The translations under genes were made by a program, and so were the position numbers. The notes beneath the pieces were generated by a model. That model had not been told where the DNA came from, ran no database searches, and saw only the letters and a program-made list of their open reading frames with translations. A DNA stretch of 64,000 nt from Pseudanabaena cinerea FACHB-1277 (GTDB lineage: Bacteria; Cyanobacteriota; Cyanobacteriia; Pseudanabaenales; Pseudanabaenaceae): the NCBI RefSeq assembly GCF_014696345.1, contig NZ_JACJPY010000010.1, positions 1 through 64,000 of the forward strand. Direction: 5' to 3'. Within the stretch, counting starts at the first letter, position 1; the number at the start of each line of letters is the position of its first letter. Below are positions 26,287 to 36,205 of this stretch, one piece after another.

Positions 26287-29223
26287 TCAGCCTGTATTTC
26301 GCATCCCTGCGGCAATACCATTGATGGTCAACAATGCGCCGCGTAATAATTCGTTTTTAGAATAGCGCGATCGCAGGTCAACGGTGTCGGCACGATGCTG
26401 GCGCAAGCGCTTGAGCAGTGAAGCTTGAATAAAGCCAAGGGGGACAATCGAGCCGTTGCGGAGTTGCACAGAGCGTTGCAAGTCGCGATCACTATCAAGG
26501 ATATGCTTATTGCCAGTAATCATCTGCATGACATGGCGGGTACGCTGAAACTCTTCTAGAATTTCAGCAAAAATACTGATGAACTCCTGCTCATAGCCCT
26601 CCTTTGTCAGTTCGCGCATATAGTGGTGAGCGATCTGTAAATCGGCTTTAGCAAGGGTCATTTCCACCCGTGAGATCACGGTTTTAAAGAAAGGCCATTT
26701 GCTATAAAAATATTGCAACAGCGACAAATGCCCCTCTGGATTTTGTTGGAGAAATTCTTCTAGAGCCGCGCCGATGCCATACCAAGATGGCAACAAAAAT
26801 CGGCTTTGTGTCCAGCTAAATACCCAAGGTATAGCGCGTAAACTACCAAGGTCGCGTTTACCAGCCCGCCGCGCAGGACGTGAGCTAATCTGTAGCTGAC
26901 TAATTTCTTCGATGGGTGTAACTTGATGAAAAAACTCGACTAAGCTAGGCTTTTCATAAATGAGGTCGCGATAAACTTGGCGCGATCGCACCGAAATTTC
27001 TTCCATCGTATCTAGCCAACAGTCAAGGGTATCAGTGCTGCTTGGTAACAGCGATGCTTGAATTACGGCAGTGGCGATGGTTTCCAGATTATAAAGCGCA
27101 ATTTCGGGCAGCGAATACTTAGAGGCTAAGACCTCACCCTGTTCTGTAATTTTGATCCTGCCTTCAATGCTGCGCCCTGGCTGTGCCAAAATCGCCTCAT
27201 AGGTCGGACCACCGCCGCGCCCGACTGAGCCACCCCGCCCGTGAAACATCCGTAAATCCACATTGTATTTTTGGCAAACATCCTGCAATGCTCTCTGAGC
27301 CTTATAAATCTCCCAATTACTACTCAAGAAACCTGAGTCTTTGTTGCTATCGGAATAGCCTAGCATCACCTCTTGTAGATGATCATGATTTTCGAGATAA
27401 GCGCGGTAAAGCGGTAGTTCAAACAGCTCTGTCATAATGGGCGGGGCGCTTTGCAAATCTTCCACCGTTTCAAATAGAGGCGCAATACTAAGCGAACCCT
27501 TACCTGTTGCTGGGTTATAGAGTCCTGCTTCCTTGGCTAAGAGCAGTACCTCTAGAATATCGCTGACGCTGCGGTTCATGCTGATCACATAGTTGTGACA
27601 AATCGCCGTTGAAAATTCCTGCTGTACCTTGGCAACCATCCGAAAAGTTTCAATAATTTCGTTGGTTTTGGCACTGAAATTGAGTTGAGCAGGGATCATC
27701 GGACGACGAGTTTTTAGCTCTGTGGTCAGCCATATTACTTTTTCAGGTTCTGATAGTTCATCATAGGGGCGCTCTAATAGTTGCAGCGTATCAGCTATTT
27801 CGGCGATCGTATTGCTATGTTGGGTGCTTTCTTGCCGAATATCGAGATGCGCCAAATGGAATCCATAGACATCAACTTGACGAATTAAGTTTTCGAGAGG
27901 CTTAGGATTAAGATTTGTCTCGATCAGGCTGGACTGGATTAATTTTAATTCTGTTAAAAAGTCCGCAACATCGGTATAAAGACGATGCTCTTGACCTTTG
28001 GTGGACAAGTCCATTTCTGAGGCTTGCCAACCACTATGGCGCAGTTTTTGGTTGCGATCGCGGGTACGCACTAGCCGTTCGCGCACATATGCCAATTTGA
28101 GACGGTAAGGTTCTTGACGAAATTTAATCGAGTTTTTTTCGTAAATTTCGGGCAGATGAATCTGATCGTCACCAAGGGAGTCGAGCAAGTCTTGAGAAAC
28201 GTCACTGAGACTTTGAGAGAGCGACAGCATGCGGCTGAGATGCTCAACGGACTTGATGTATTTATTGAGGACGAGATTGCGCTGATAGCAAGCAGTTTGC
28301 CAAGTGACTTCGGGGGTGACATAGGGGTTGCCATCGCGATCGCTGCCCACCCATGAGCCAAATTTGCAGAAGTTGTAGCTGGGTAACTGCATTTTGGGGA
28401 AGGTGATGGCGATCGCTGAGGCAAGGCGATCATACAAAATAGGGATCGCATCAAACAAAACCTCTTCAAAATAATGCAGCGTATAGTCTGCCTCATCAAG
28501 TACCGTTGGCTTAATTTGGTTGAGTTCATCGGTGCGCCACCAGAGCCGAATTTCTTCAGCAATTTGTTCTTGCAAAGCCGCAGATTCCCAGTCCAGGGCG
28601 ATCGTTTGTGGTGCAACATCATCACCGCGGAAACCGATCAACCGATCAAGTTCCTTGAGCATTTTGGCAATCATCCTCTGTTTTTCACGGATCGTATGAC
28701 GGACGATCTCGGTGGGATGGGCGGTGAATACAAGGCGAATATCAAGATTGTCAAGAACCTTCTGGATCTGACGGGTTGGCACATTCAGCTTTTTGAGGAC
28801 AGGAAACAGCCAGCGAAACGTGCCATTGGCATATTCAGGTTCGCTATTAACACTACTTAGGGGGCTGACACGCTGAATGCTGGTTTGCTCCTGCTCGTGG
28901 TCCTGTTCGACAATATTGATCAACTGAAAAAACAAGGCAAAAGCTCTGGCGGCAGTGGTAGCTTGGTGTAAGTCTAGGCTTTCGACCAGCTTTAGCACTT
29001 CTTCGGCAGGATATTCAGGGGCTTGACCTTCAGGGGAGCACATGGCGCGGAGTTGCCGCAATAGATCCACTAGGTCTTGACCACTTTCCCTCAATAAAAC
29101 TGATTCCCACAGATCCACAACTAACTTAAGCCGAAATCGCAGACGAGAATTGGCGGCACGCAGATCGCTCTCGATATTTACCATTTGGACTAATGACGCT
29201 GACAGTGCTGCTGGGGAACTCAT
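26287..29223 (-). CDS. ppc: Phosphoenolpyruvate carboxylase
   Basis: A 978-residue anaplerotic enzyme adds bicarbonate to PEP to make oxaloacetate. Catalytic landmarks are [17 protein letters not shown] (His near 173) and [16 protein letters not shown]. The mobile glycine loop is [20 protein letters not shown]. The C-terminus is GMRNTG, the family's invariant end that feeds the allosteric site. Length is typical for cyanobacteria. It carries the extended N-terminus of that group, without a plant-type phosphoserine motif. Confidence 0.96.
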   Translation of the reverse strand: MSSPAALSASLVQMVNIESDLRAANSRLRFRLKLVVDLWESVLLRESGQDLVDLLRQLRAMCSPEGQAPEYPAEEVLKLVESLDLHQATTAARAFALFFQLINIVEQDHEQEQTSIQRVSPLSSVNSEPEYANGTFRWLFPVLKKLNVPTRQIQKVLDNLDIRLVFTAHPTEIVRHTIREKQRMIAKMLKELDRLIGFRGDDVAPQTIALDWESAALQEQIAEEIRLWWRTDELNQIKPTVLDEADYTLHYFEEVLFDAIPILYDRLASAIAITFPKMQLPSYNFCKFGSWVGSDRDGNPYVTPEVTWQTACYQRNLVLNKYIKSVEHLSRMLSLSQSLSDVSQDLLDSLGDDQIHLPEIYEKNSIKFRQEPYRLKLAYVRERLVRTRDRNQKLRHSGWQASEMDLSTKGQEHRLYTDVADFLTELKLIQSSLIETNLNPKPLENLIRQVDVYGFHLAHLDIRQESTQHSNTIAEIADTLQLLERPYDELSEPEKVIWLTTELKTRRPMIPAQLNFSAKTNEIIETFRMVAKVQQEFSTAICHNYVISMNRSVSDILEVLLLAKEAGLYNPATGKGSLSIAPLFETVEDLQSAPPIMTELFELPLYRAYLENHDHLQEVMLGYSDSNKDSGFLSSNWEIYKAQRALQDVCQKYNVDLRMFHGRGGSVGRGGGPTYEAILAQPGRSIEGRIKITEQGEVLASKYSLPEIALYNLETIATAVIQASLLPSSTDTLDCWLDTMEEISVRSRQVYRDLIYEKPSLVEFFHQVTPIEEISQLQISSRPARRAGKRDLGSLRAIPWVFSWTQSRFLLPSWYGIGAALEEFLQQNPEGHLSLLQYFYSKWPFFKTVISRVEMTLAKADLQIAHHYMRELTKEGYEQEFISIFAEILEEFQRTRHVMQMITGNKHILDSDRDLQRSVQLRNGSIVPLGFIQASLLKRLRQHRADTVDLRSRYSKNELLRGALLTINGIAAGMRNTG

Positions 29224-29790
29224 CCAACTTTCTCCAAAATTTTCTTGCTAATCCCAAATCTTCTCATTATAAGGTTATCTAGTCTTTTGCTAAGTTATCA
29301 ATTGATACAATTAATAGTTGTTTTTGACAAAAGACCTATAACTTTTTGTAGGATGCCATCGTAGGATTTATATAGTTTCTATACCATATCAGCTAGACGA
29401 TCGCCTTACATTGATTGCCACAGAATTAAAAATTTCCTAGGGACGCTACACCTTCAAGCAACCTGTTAAGAATTTATTAAAAATGCCTACAATCCTGCAA
29501 TATTTCTTTACAAATTGTTGATAATAGTAAGCATATGTCTGCCCAAAAATAGCCTGTCAGCTCAATCCATACAAGTATCACAATACTTGTATGAATTAAA
29601 ACTAAAATCAAGTAGATTTTTGGCTTAATCTAGCTTGATTTAGATTAATAAAGTGCGATCGCCATTTTTGGGGCTGATGTCGCGTGATGACGCGATACAG
29701 CACTTGGCACTAAGTCAAAATTTTTCTGTGCTACTCAAAGCTTCCATAGACTGTAATTGATTTAATTCTTAATTTGATGACCTTTAACCT
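29224..29790. other. 567-bp divergent promoter region between ppc and the UbiH-like gene
   Basis: No coding frame is convincing here. It holds AT-rich promoter-like sequence, the palindrome TATCAATTGATA near 29297 and two tandem inverted repeats at 29568-29593 and 29605-29641. The side near 29670-29730 contains a HIP1 octamer and GTCGCGTGATGACGCGA. Confidence 0.5.
29568..29593. promoter_or_regulatory. Perfect 11-bp inverted repeat upstream of the UbiH-like gene
   Basis: CATACAAGTAT and ATACTTGTATG flank CACA. A perfect 11-base palindrome with a four-base loop could be an operator or a transcript hairpin. A second inverted repeat, AAATCAAGTAGATT / AATCTAGCTTGATTT, follows at 29605-29641. Confidence 0.45.
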
Positions 29791-31014
29791 ATGTTTGATG
29801 TCTTAATTGTTGGTGCGGGAATGGTGGGGGCAAGTCTAGCCTGTGCGCTAGGTGCTAAGAATGGTGTGCTTGATCGTAATTTGCGCGTGGGCATCATTGA
29901 GAGCAACCCTAATTTTGGACATGGCGAATTTACCGCCGATGGTCGAGCTAGCGCGATCGCCTATGGCTCAAGCCAAATCTGGCAAAATATCGGTGTGTGG
30001 GCAGGAATGCAGCGCCGAGGTGTGACCCCCATGCATAGGATTAAGGTGTCAGAGGGGGATCTGCCCTATCAGGTGCAATTGTGTCGCGAGGATGCTGGTA
30101 AGGAGGCGCTAGGCTATATTGTCGAAAACTCTGTTACTTTAGCGGCATTGTGGGAGTTTGCAAAGGAATGTCCCAATATCGAATTGCTATGCCCTGCCCA
30201 AGTTGTGGATCTTGACTATGCTAGCGATCGCTCAGGGGTGATGCGCGTGAAAATCAGTTCGACGATCGGTGAGCAGTATTTGGAGACAAGGCTATTGGTG
30301 GCGGCGGATGGTGGGCGATCGCAGGTGCGGCAATTGGCAAATATCGAAATCGATGCATTAAATTACGAGCAAACCTGCATTGTCACCACCATTCAAAGCG
30401 ATCGCCCCCATGAAAACTTTGCCCATGAGCGCTTTCAGCCCAGTGGTCCCTTTGCGGTACTGCCCTTGGGTAGCGATCGCGCCTGTGTAGTTTGGACTGC
30501 CACCAAAGCGGAAACACCGCAGCTACTTGCCCTTGACGACACTGCCTTTCTCCAAGAGTTAGCCCAACGTTTTGGTAAGCCCTTGATGGAGCAACTAGGC
30601 AATATCCGCGTAATTTCCCATAGCCGCGCCAACTATACTCCCCGATGGATGCACACCAAAACCTATATCCAACCCCGCCTAGCTCTCATTGGCGATGCCG
30701 CCCACACCACCCACCCGATCGCAGGACAAGGTATGAACTTAGGCATTCGTGATGTGAATGCACTTGCCCATGTGCTGAAGACCGCCCATCAAAACCATGA
30801 GGATATTGGCTCATTAGCAGTTTTGAAAAGGTATGAGTCCAAGCGCAAATGGGATAACCTCGGCGTGATTTTGTTAACGGATATTTCTAATCGGCTGTTT
30901 TCCAACCATAATTGGTTCTTTAAAACTGTGCGGCGCTTAGGCTTGCTGATTTTGCAAATTTCTTTGTTTAAGCGTTTATTAATGCACTTTATGATGGGAA
31001 TGCACCAAATCTAA
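29791..31014 (+). CDS. UbiH/Coq6-family FAD-dependent hydroxylase
   Basis: The 407-residue flavoprotein has the FAD-binding VLIVGAGMVGASLACAL (GxGxxG at about 8-13), the mid-domain VAADGGRSQVR (DG motif) and LALIGDAAHTTHPIAGQGMN, the second FAD contact. This is the class that hydroxylates aromatic rings in ubiquinone synthesis. In cyanobacteria, which make plastoquinone, the substrate is probably a quinone precursor or another aromatic. Near the C-terminus a short hydrophobic stretch may touch the membrane. ubiX lies 7 kb away. Confidence 0.88.
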   Translation: MFDVLIVGAGMVGASLACALGAKNGVLDRNLRVGIIESNPNFGHGEFTADGRASAIAYGSSQIWQNIGVWAGMQRRGVTPMHRIKVSEGDLPYQVQLCREDAGKEALGYIVENSVTLAALWEFAKECPNIELLCPAQVVDLDYASDRSGVMRVKISSTIGEQYLETRLLVAADGGRSQVRQLANIEIDALNYEQTCIVTTIQSDRPHENFAHERFQPSGPFAVLPLGSDRACVVWTATKAETPQLLALDDTAFLQELAQRFGKPLMEQLGNIRVISHSRANYTPRWMHTKTYIQPRLALIGDAAHTTHPIAGQGMNLGIRDVNALAHVLKTAHQNHEDIGSLAVLKRYESKRKWDNLGVILLTDISNRLFSNHNWFFKTVRRLGLLILQISLFKRLLMHFMMGMHQI

Positions 31015-31048
31015 ATTCTTCTATCTAAATTCTTCCAAGAGCTTGTCC

Positions 31049-31549
31049 ATGAGTGCCACTTCCCAGCTTTTACCCGTTCAAAATATTACTCCCCAAAGCT
31101 TTCAGCCCTATGGACAGCTAATCTTGCCCTCCAACGACGGCAAGCTTTTTGATCAGGATGATGCTCAGCTATGTTTAGAAGGGATACCACGTTTTTATAT
31201 CATGCGATTAGCCAAGACTGGGATCAGGTTTCAAAGTTTGGCACGTCATCAAAAATGCACACAATGTCTTGGCTCCGTGGGTGGTCAAGATTGGTTCATG
31301 GCAGTTGCCCCTGCATCTGGAAGTGAACTCGATGGCGATCGCCTTGATCTAGACCAACTTGCTGCTTTCAGAATTTCTGGCAGTTGCTTGATCAAGCTCA
31401 ACTTAGGCACATGGCACGCTGGCCCCCTATTTATGGCGGATAGTATGGACTTTTATAACTTAGAACTTCACGACACTAATATTCATGACTATGGGGTTTA
31501 CAACTTACGCAAGCTGCACAATACAAGCTTTGAGCTAGATCTAAATTAG
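31049..31549 (+). CDS. Ureidoglycolate lyase-like cupin protein
   Basis: The 166-residue protein has the AllA-like cupin pattern: PQSFQPYGQLILPS at the start, FQSLARHQKCTQCLGSVGGQ (His and Glu/Gln of the site region) and INLGTWHAGPLF-like LNLGTWHAGPLF. Ureidoglycolate lyase releases urea from ureidoglycolate in purine degradation. Cyanobacterial relatives may have other substrates. Start ATG at 31049 is preferred to TTG at 31043. It overlaps the 3' end of the convergent gene at 31541 by nine bases. Confidence 0.75.
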   Translation: MSATSQLLPVQNITPQSFQPYGQLILPSNDGKLFDQDDAQLCLEGIPRFYIMRLAKTGIRFQSLARHQKCTQCLGSVGGQDWFMAVAPASGSELDGDRLDLDQLAAFRISGSCLIKLNLGTWHAGPLFMADSMDFYNLELHDTNIHDYGVYNLRKLHNTSFELDLN

Positions 31550-33058
31550 TTCTTCAGTAACTACTCGCCGCAAAATTTCGGTGACGGTGGCAGCCATACG
31601 CGAATCAATTTCTAGGGCTTCACGGGCAGGATTTTGTAAATCTAGAACAGCTCTTAAGGTCATGTTGACCGAGCGAAATTTGGGCGTGGGAACATCTTGA
31701 TTTGTAGCAAGGTGATCGACAAACTGGATGCAGGCAGTATAGGTCAATTCGCTGCGTTTACGTTGATCGCTATAGCCAAAGCCCATTTTAGAGATGACAA
31801 CGGGATCACTCATGAAATAGGTCAGACCCAAGGCAGCGATCGCCACATCGACATATCTGGCGGTGTCATGAGCCATTGCATTGATCAGGGCGCTGAGACT
31901 ATGCCACTGGGCAGATGCGAGGCGATCACTAGGAGGAATATGGCGATGCCATGCAATTTGGGAGACAAGGCGGGTGAGGTCGTAGGCGGAGATCAGGTTA
32001 TCGCCACGATGGGGTTCTTTGACCCCTGTGACCAAGGTTTTGCCAGTAATGTCCTTGAGATACGGCTGCTCAATATAGGGAACTTCACCATAGCGCCCCA
32101 TAAACGATAGTTGTTGATTACCTGTGATCTGTTTGAGCCAGTTTTCGAGATTTTGTGGGGTTGTGAATTGCTTAAACATTGCCGCTAAGCCGTTGGAACT
32201 AATGTCCTTGGTTTCGTAATAGCCACAAATGCGCTGGGCCAATTCCGAAAAGGTGCGCGGACTTTTTCGATTATTCGGATCGGCAATCTGACAAACGGCG
32301 ATCGGTTGCTTAAAATCTGCTTGATTGGCTTGGCAGATGGTGTATAGCAGGGGAATAATTTTGGTGGAACTCCAAAACTGCACATTGTGTAAGGCATTGC
32401 GTCCGATCCATCGAGCAAACATCTGCCCATTGACCACCGAGCCTACACAAATACAGGCTTCATAGATGCTGGGATCAAGAAATTCTAAACCGATATCTTC
32501 AATGTTAGGAATTTCACCAAGTTTGGGATAGGGGCGAAACCTTACCCTGATTTGCGAACCCGATAGCATCGCCACTTCACCATAGGAAACGACATTGACC
32601 CCATCGGGCAGCTTTGCTAAACGCTCTGGATAGCTGGGCACATGGCTCAAAAGTGGTGATTGGGCAAAGTTGCGGTTGGGTAGATCCTTAATCGAGCCCA
32701 CAATAGAGCCATTAAGTCCCCGATCTAAAAAGCCTAAGTGATTGGAGTCTGCTTGTCCCATGTTCACAAAAATGCGTTGGGAGTTAGTAAATTTCTGAAA
32801 GAGGCGATCGCCACTGCCAAGTAATTCCAATAAATGTCTAACCACGGATGGCATTTGCAAAAGTCGATTGGTGAGATCCTGCGATCGGGCATCAAGGATC
32901 GTATCAATACTAAGGGCGTTGGCAAACTGGACAAAGGCTGCCTCTGTCAATTTGCCATAGACGTTATCGACTTTGCCATCGTATAAACCCAATTGCTGCA
33001 AATAAGTTTGCGCTTGGGATAGCTCACTCAGTGCAAATTTCGCTTCGATCACCGCCAT
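31541..33058 (-). CDS. Peptidoglycan-binding and serine-hydrolase-like protein
   Basis: The 505-residue protein begins with a domain like peptidoglycan-binding domain 1 (LSQAQTYLQQLGLYDGKVDN, then YGKLTEAAFVQFANA). The large remaining part includes VQFWSSTKIIPLLYTICQAN. There SSTK has the SxxK form of penicillin-binding proteins and class A beta-lactamases, and later ISAYDLTRLVSQIAWH resembles their helical region. It has no signal peptide, which is odd for a cell-wall enzyme. The specific activity is not known. Confidence 0.6.
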   Translation of the reverse strand: MAVIEAKFALSELSQAQTYLQQLGLYDGKVDNVYGKLTEAAFVQFANALSIDTILDARSQDLTNRLLQMPSVVRHLLELLGSGDRLFQKFTNSQRIFVNMGQADSNHLGFLDRGLNGSIVGSIKDLPNRNFAQSPLLSHVPSYPERLAKLPDGVNVVSYGEVAMLSGSQIRVRFRPYPKLGEIPNIEDIGLEFLDPSIYEACICVGSVVNGQMFARWIGRNALHNVQFWSSTKIIPLLYTICQANQADFKQPIAVCQIADPNNRKSPRTFSELAQRICGYYETKDISSNGLAAMFKQFTTPQNLENWLKQITGNQQLSFMGRYGEVPYIEQPYLKDITGKTLVTGVKEPHRGDNLISAYDLTRLVSQIAWHRHIPPSDRLASAQWHSLSALINAMAHDTARYVDVAIAALGLTYFMSDPVVISKMGFGYSDQRKRSELTYTACIQFVDHLATNQDVPTPKFRSVNMTLRAVLDLQNPAREALEIDSRMAATVTEILRRVVTEELI

Positions 33059-33384
33059 TTATATACTCTTCCCAAAAGCCCTATAAAAAAAATGCCACTT
33101 ATACGTGTCCTTAATTTTATCGGTATAACGGGCGATCGCTATGTTCTGTCAGCTACGATTCTGGAAATTTTAACCAAACCTTAAATACAACCATATTCAA
33201 AAAACATGGAACACACTACATATTGTCTCCATACAGCCTGTTGCGGACTCACTTTATTTTTGCCTTTTATAAAAATATAGCTTATGTAAAATCTTATTAT
33301 TCATCAAGACCCGCCAAGGCTATGCGAAAGTATCCTCAAACTGGTGGGTTACTATTTTTTATGGGTATAGATGTATTGCTACGA
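33059..33384. other. 326-bp intergenic region between two minus-strand genes
   Basis: AT-rich, with one HIP1 octamer near 33132. An unrecognised 30-codon plus-strand frame at 33092-33184 (MPLIRVLNFIGITGDRYVLS...) has no clear ribosome binding site. The 62-codon plus-strand frame at 33223 lacks coding features. I assign no gene. The minus-strand promoter for the gene ending at 31541 should be at its left side. Confidence 0.4.
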
Positions 33385-34155
33385 CTATTTGGCAAAATTG
33401 CCGACCCCTAGATATAACTCGGCAACTTCGGGATCGTTTAATAGATCTGCACCCTTGCCTGTAAACTCATCCTTACCAAGGTGCATCACATAGCCGCGAT
33501 CGGCGATCGCCAGCGCTTTGCGTGCATTCTGCTCCACCAAAATTATTGAAGTCCCTGACTGGTTAATCGTCTGGATCAAGTTAAAAATATCCTGTACCAA
33601 AATTGGCGACAATGCCGCCGATGGCTCATCTAAAATTAACAGCTTCGGCTCTAGCATCATTGCCCTTCCCATTGCCAACATTTGGCGCTCACCGCCCGAT
33701 AGAGTTCCCGCCCTTTGGTGACGGCGCTTTGCTAAAGCGGGGAATATGTCATAGATTTTATCCTTGAGCGCTTGGATATTGCCTTTGCGAATGTATGCCC
33801 CCATTTCTAGATTTTCGGCGATGATCAAGGATGGGAAGACATTGGCTATTTGCGGCACATAACTAATGCCTAAGCGCACAATTTCTTCAGGTTTCAGTCC
33901 GATTAGAGGGCGATCGCCAAATAATATCTCGCCCGATCGCACAGGCACTAAGCCAAATATGGTTTTGGCAAATGTCGATTTACCCGCACCGTTAGAGCCA
34001 ATCACCGTCACAATCTCCCCTGCATAAACCGCAAGATTTGCGCCCTGAAGAATATCCACCCCTTCAACATAGCCAGCGACAATATCACGGGCTTCGAGAA
34101 TTAGTTTTGCAGAAATCTGCCGATCGGCTTGGGGTTGAGATGAGTTGGCGTTCAT
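33385..34155 (-). CDS. livF: LivF/NatE-type ABC transporter ATPase
   Basis: The 256-residue cytoplasmic ATPase has Walker A GSNGAGKST (about 54-62), signature LSGGERQML, Walker B LLILDEPSAALSP and switch VEQNARKALAIADRGYVM. The LivF-type pattern GLKPEEIVRLGISYVPQ with VFPSLIIAENLEMGA marks it as the second ATPase of branched-chain or neutral amino acid importers (NatE in cyanobacteria). The other transporter genes are not nearby, as is common in cyanobacteria. The start ATG is 80 bases from the divergent gcvT. Confidence 0.88.
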   Translation of the reverse strand: MNANSSQPQADRQISAKLILEARDIVAGYVEGVDILQGANLAVYAGEIVTVIGSNGAGKSTFAKTIFGLVPVRSGEILFGDRPLIGLKPEEIVRLGISYVPQIANVFPSLIIAENLEMGAYIRKGNIQALKDKIYDIFPALAKRRHQRAGTLSGGERQMLAMGRAMMLEPKLLILDEPSAALSPILVQDIFNLIQTINQSGTSIILVEQNARKALAIADRGYVMHLGKDEFTGKGADLLNDPEVAELYLGVGNFAK

Positions 34156-34235
34156 GGATGAGCAAGGAGACTAGGTTTTAAAAAAATGCAGAAAACGATA
34201 AGACTGCATAATTATAGATGTAATTTATTTTTTGA

Positions 34236-35330
34236 ATGGCAATCATGAGCAATTCTCTCAAACGCACTCCTTTATACGATCTCCATGTGGCTGCGGGGGC
34301 GCGGTTAGTGGAATTTGGCGGATGGGAAATGCCTGTGCAGTACAAGGGGCTAGTGGCTGAGCATCAAGCGGTACGATCGCAGGTGGGGATGTTTGATGTG
34401 TCGCATATGGGTAAACTGGCGATCGCTGGTGCTGACGTTTTGGAGACTCTGCAACAACTTGTCCCTTCTAATTTAGGGCGGTTAAAGGCTGGACAGGCGC
34501 AATATACAGTACTCCTCAATGAAGAAGGCGGCATCATCGATGATGTAATTTTTTATCGCCATGACAACGATGCTGCTAATCAAGAGAATTGGTCAGTAAT
34601 TATCAATGCGGCTACGACAGCTAAGGATATCGCTTGGTTGCAGCCATTTTTGGGCGATCGCCTCATCGATCATTCAACTTCCCAAACCCTAATCGCAGTC
34701 CAAGGCAAAACCGCGATCGCCACTTTGCAAGCGATCGTTAATATTGATCTGTCGCCATTACCCAAATTTGGACATACTAGGGCTGAGATTTTCGGCAAGT
34801 CCTGCTTTATTGCGCGTACAGGCTATACAGGCGAAGATGGCTGTGAAATCATGAGCGACATTGAGACGGGGCAGGCGCTCTGGCAAAAGTTAACCGACTT
34901 GGGGATGGCTGCTTGTGGGCTAGGTTGCCGCGACACCCTGCGCCTTGAGGCAGGAATGCACCTCTATGGACAGGACATGAATGATCGCATCACTCCCCTC
35001 GAAGCCGATCTCGGTTGGCTAGTGCATCTCAAGGAAAAGGGGGATTTTATAGGGCGGTCAGTTTTGGAAAACCAGAAAAAAAATGGACTGTCCCGTAAGC
35101 TGGTGGGGCTAGAACTAGCGGGGCGCAACATTGCCCGCCATGATTATCCCATTGTTTACGAAGGGGCAGAGGTGGGTATTGTCACCAGTGGCACGATGTC
35201 ACCTAGTTTAGGCAAAGCGATCGCCTTTGGCTATGTGCCGCCCCATCTCGCCAAAATTGGGCAGACGGTACAGGTACAAATTCGCAATAAAGAATTTCCC
35301 GCCCAAGTAACCAAGCGCTGCTTTCTGTAA
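34236..35330 (+). CDS. gcvT: Aminomethyltransferase, glycine cleavage system T protein
   Basis: The 364-residue enzyme transfers the methylene group of glycine to tetrahydrofolate, needed in the photorespiratory glycolate route. Typical elements are [34 protein letters not shown], the folate-binding [33 protein letters not shown] and the C-terminal barrel [17 protein letters not shown]. Length is normal. No glycine riboswitch is evident in the 80-base upstream gap. Downstream gene is convergent with a five-base gap. Confidence 0.94.
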   Translation: MAIMSNSLKRTPLYDLHVAAGARLVEFGGWEMPVQYKGLVAEHQAVRSQVGMFDVSHMGKLAIAGADVLETLQQLVPSNLGRLKAGQAQYTVLLNEEGGIIDDVIFYRHDNDAANQENWSVIINAATTAKDIAWLQPFLGDRLIDHSTSQTLIAVQGKTAIATLQAIVNIDLSPLPKFGHTRAEIFGKSCFIARTGYTGEDGCEIMSDIETGQALWQKLTDLGMAACGLGCRDTLRLEAGMHLYGQDMNDRITPLEADLGWLVHLKEKGDFIGRSVLENQKKNGLSRKLVGLELAGRNIARHDYPIVYEGAEVGIVTSGTMSPSLGKAIAFGYVPPHLAKIGQTVQVQIRNKEFPAQVTKRCFL

Positions 35331-35335
35331 TGACA

Positions 35336-36061
35336 TTACCAATTTACGTTGGCGGCAGCCCCAATCGCGATGGGATGCAGCCAACGGAATAAAACTACAG
35401 TAATCGCCACCCCAATATAGGCGGGGCGCACAAATTCTGAGAATACTAATTGCTGACGACCTTGGGCGATCGCCACAAAGGGCAGGATCGAGGTGCGGGC
35501 TTTAACCGCCAGAAATGCATCACCATAGCGCTTAAACAAACGGCGATCGCCATGCCACACAGCAAACAAATGGTAAATCACCAAAGCGATCGCGGTTGTC
35601 ACGGTAAAGGAAGTACCCAACCATAGGGCATGGGCGATCCCCCATAGGCATTGACCGATCATTTGGGGATGGCGACAAATGCGGGTGATGCCAGTTTCAA
35701 ACAAATGCACTTCAGGCTTTTTAATAGCTGCTACTTCCGTGAGGTTGAACGTAGCAGGATAAAGAAATAAAAATGAAATTGCGGATAGAACTAATACAAA
35801 TTCATTGACTCCTGATATTCCCTGCACATTCCATAGCTGCACCCCATCGTAGCGATGATTAAAAAAGTAAATCAGCAGCACCACGGCGAGCGGGATACTA
35901 ACCAATGCAAAAATCACCCGATATAGTCGCGCTCCAATTTTGGCTTCTGCCGCCATTCGCAAAGAGGCTAAACCGCTATGGGCGATCGCAAAGGTTAAAA
36001 TCAAGCCCATCATTACAAAATGGCTATTGTAGTTGGAGAAAAAGTCACGAAAAGAGGGCAT
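35336..36061 (-). CDS. NnrU-family membrane protein (Z-ISO-like)
   Basis: The 241-residue membrane protein has six or so hydrophobic helices. It has the NnrU signature HLFETGITRICRHPQMIGQC with the conserved RHPQ, then a histidine-containing IYHLFAVWHGDRRLFKRYGD. NnrU relatives include the plant 15-cis-zeta-carotene isomerase Z-ISO, a heme enzyme of carotenoid synthesis. In cyanobacteria photoisomerisation and CrtH can serve this step, so the role is unproven. Lies next to the AT-rich restriction pair. Confidence 0.78.
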   Translation of the reverse strand: MPSFRDFFSNYNSHFVMMGLILTFAIAHSGLASLRMAAEAKIGARLYRVIFALVSIPLAVVLLIYFFNHRYDGVQLWNVQGISGVNEFVLVLSAISFLFLYPATFNLTEVAAIKKPEVHLFETGITRICRHPQMIGQCLWGIAHALWLGTSFTVTTAIALVIYHLFAVWHGDRRLFKRYGDAFLAVKARTSILPFVAIAQGRQQLVFSEFVRPAYIGVAITVVLFRWLHPIAIGAAANVNW

Positions 36062-36205
36062 AGTTGCTGAATTCCGAGAGTTGATTGATAATCACAAAGA
36101 TAAAAAGTGCAATTGTGATATTGTATCATTAAGTAAAGACTTATATCTGCAACTTCAAAAGGCGATCGCAATCAATATTTAAACTTTATCTAAACGAGAT
36201 TGTAT

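Noticed and set aside
33223-33411. 62-codon plus-strand gene between the PG-binding protein and livF
   Set aside because: No ribosome site, odd composition, and it overlaps the livF 3' end.
34156-34235. Glycine riboswitch in front of gcvT
   Set aside because: The 80-base gap is too short and lacks the paired aptamer pattern.
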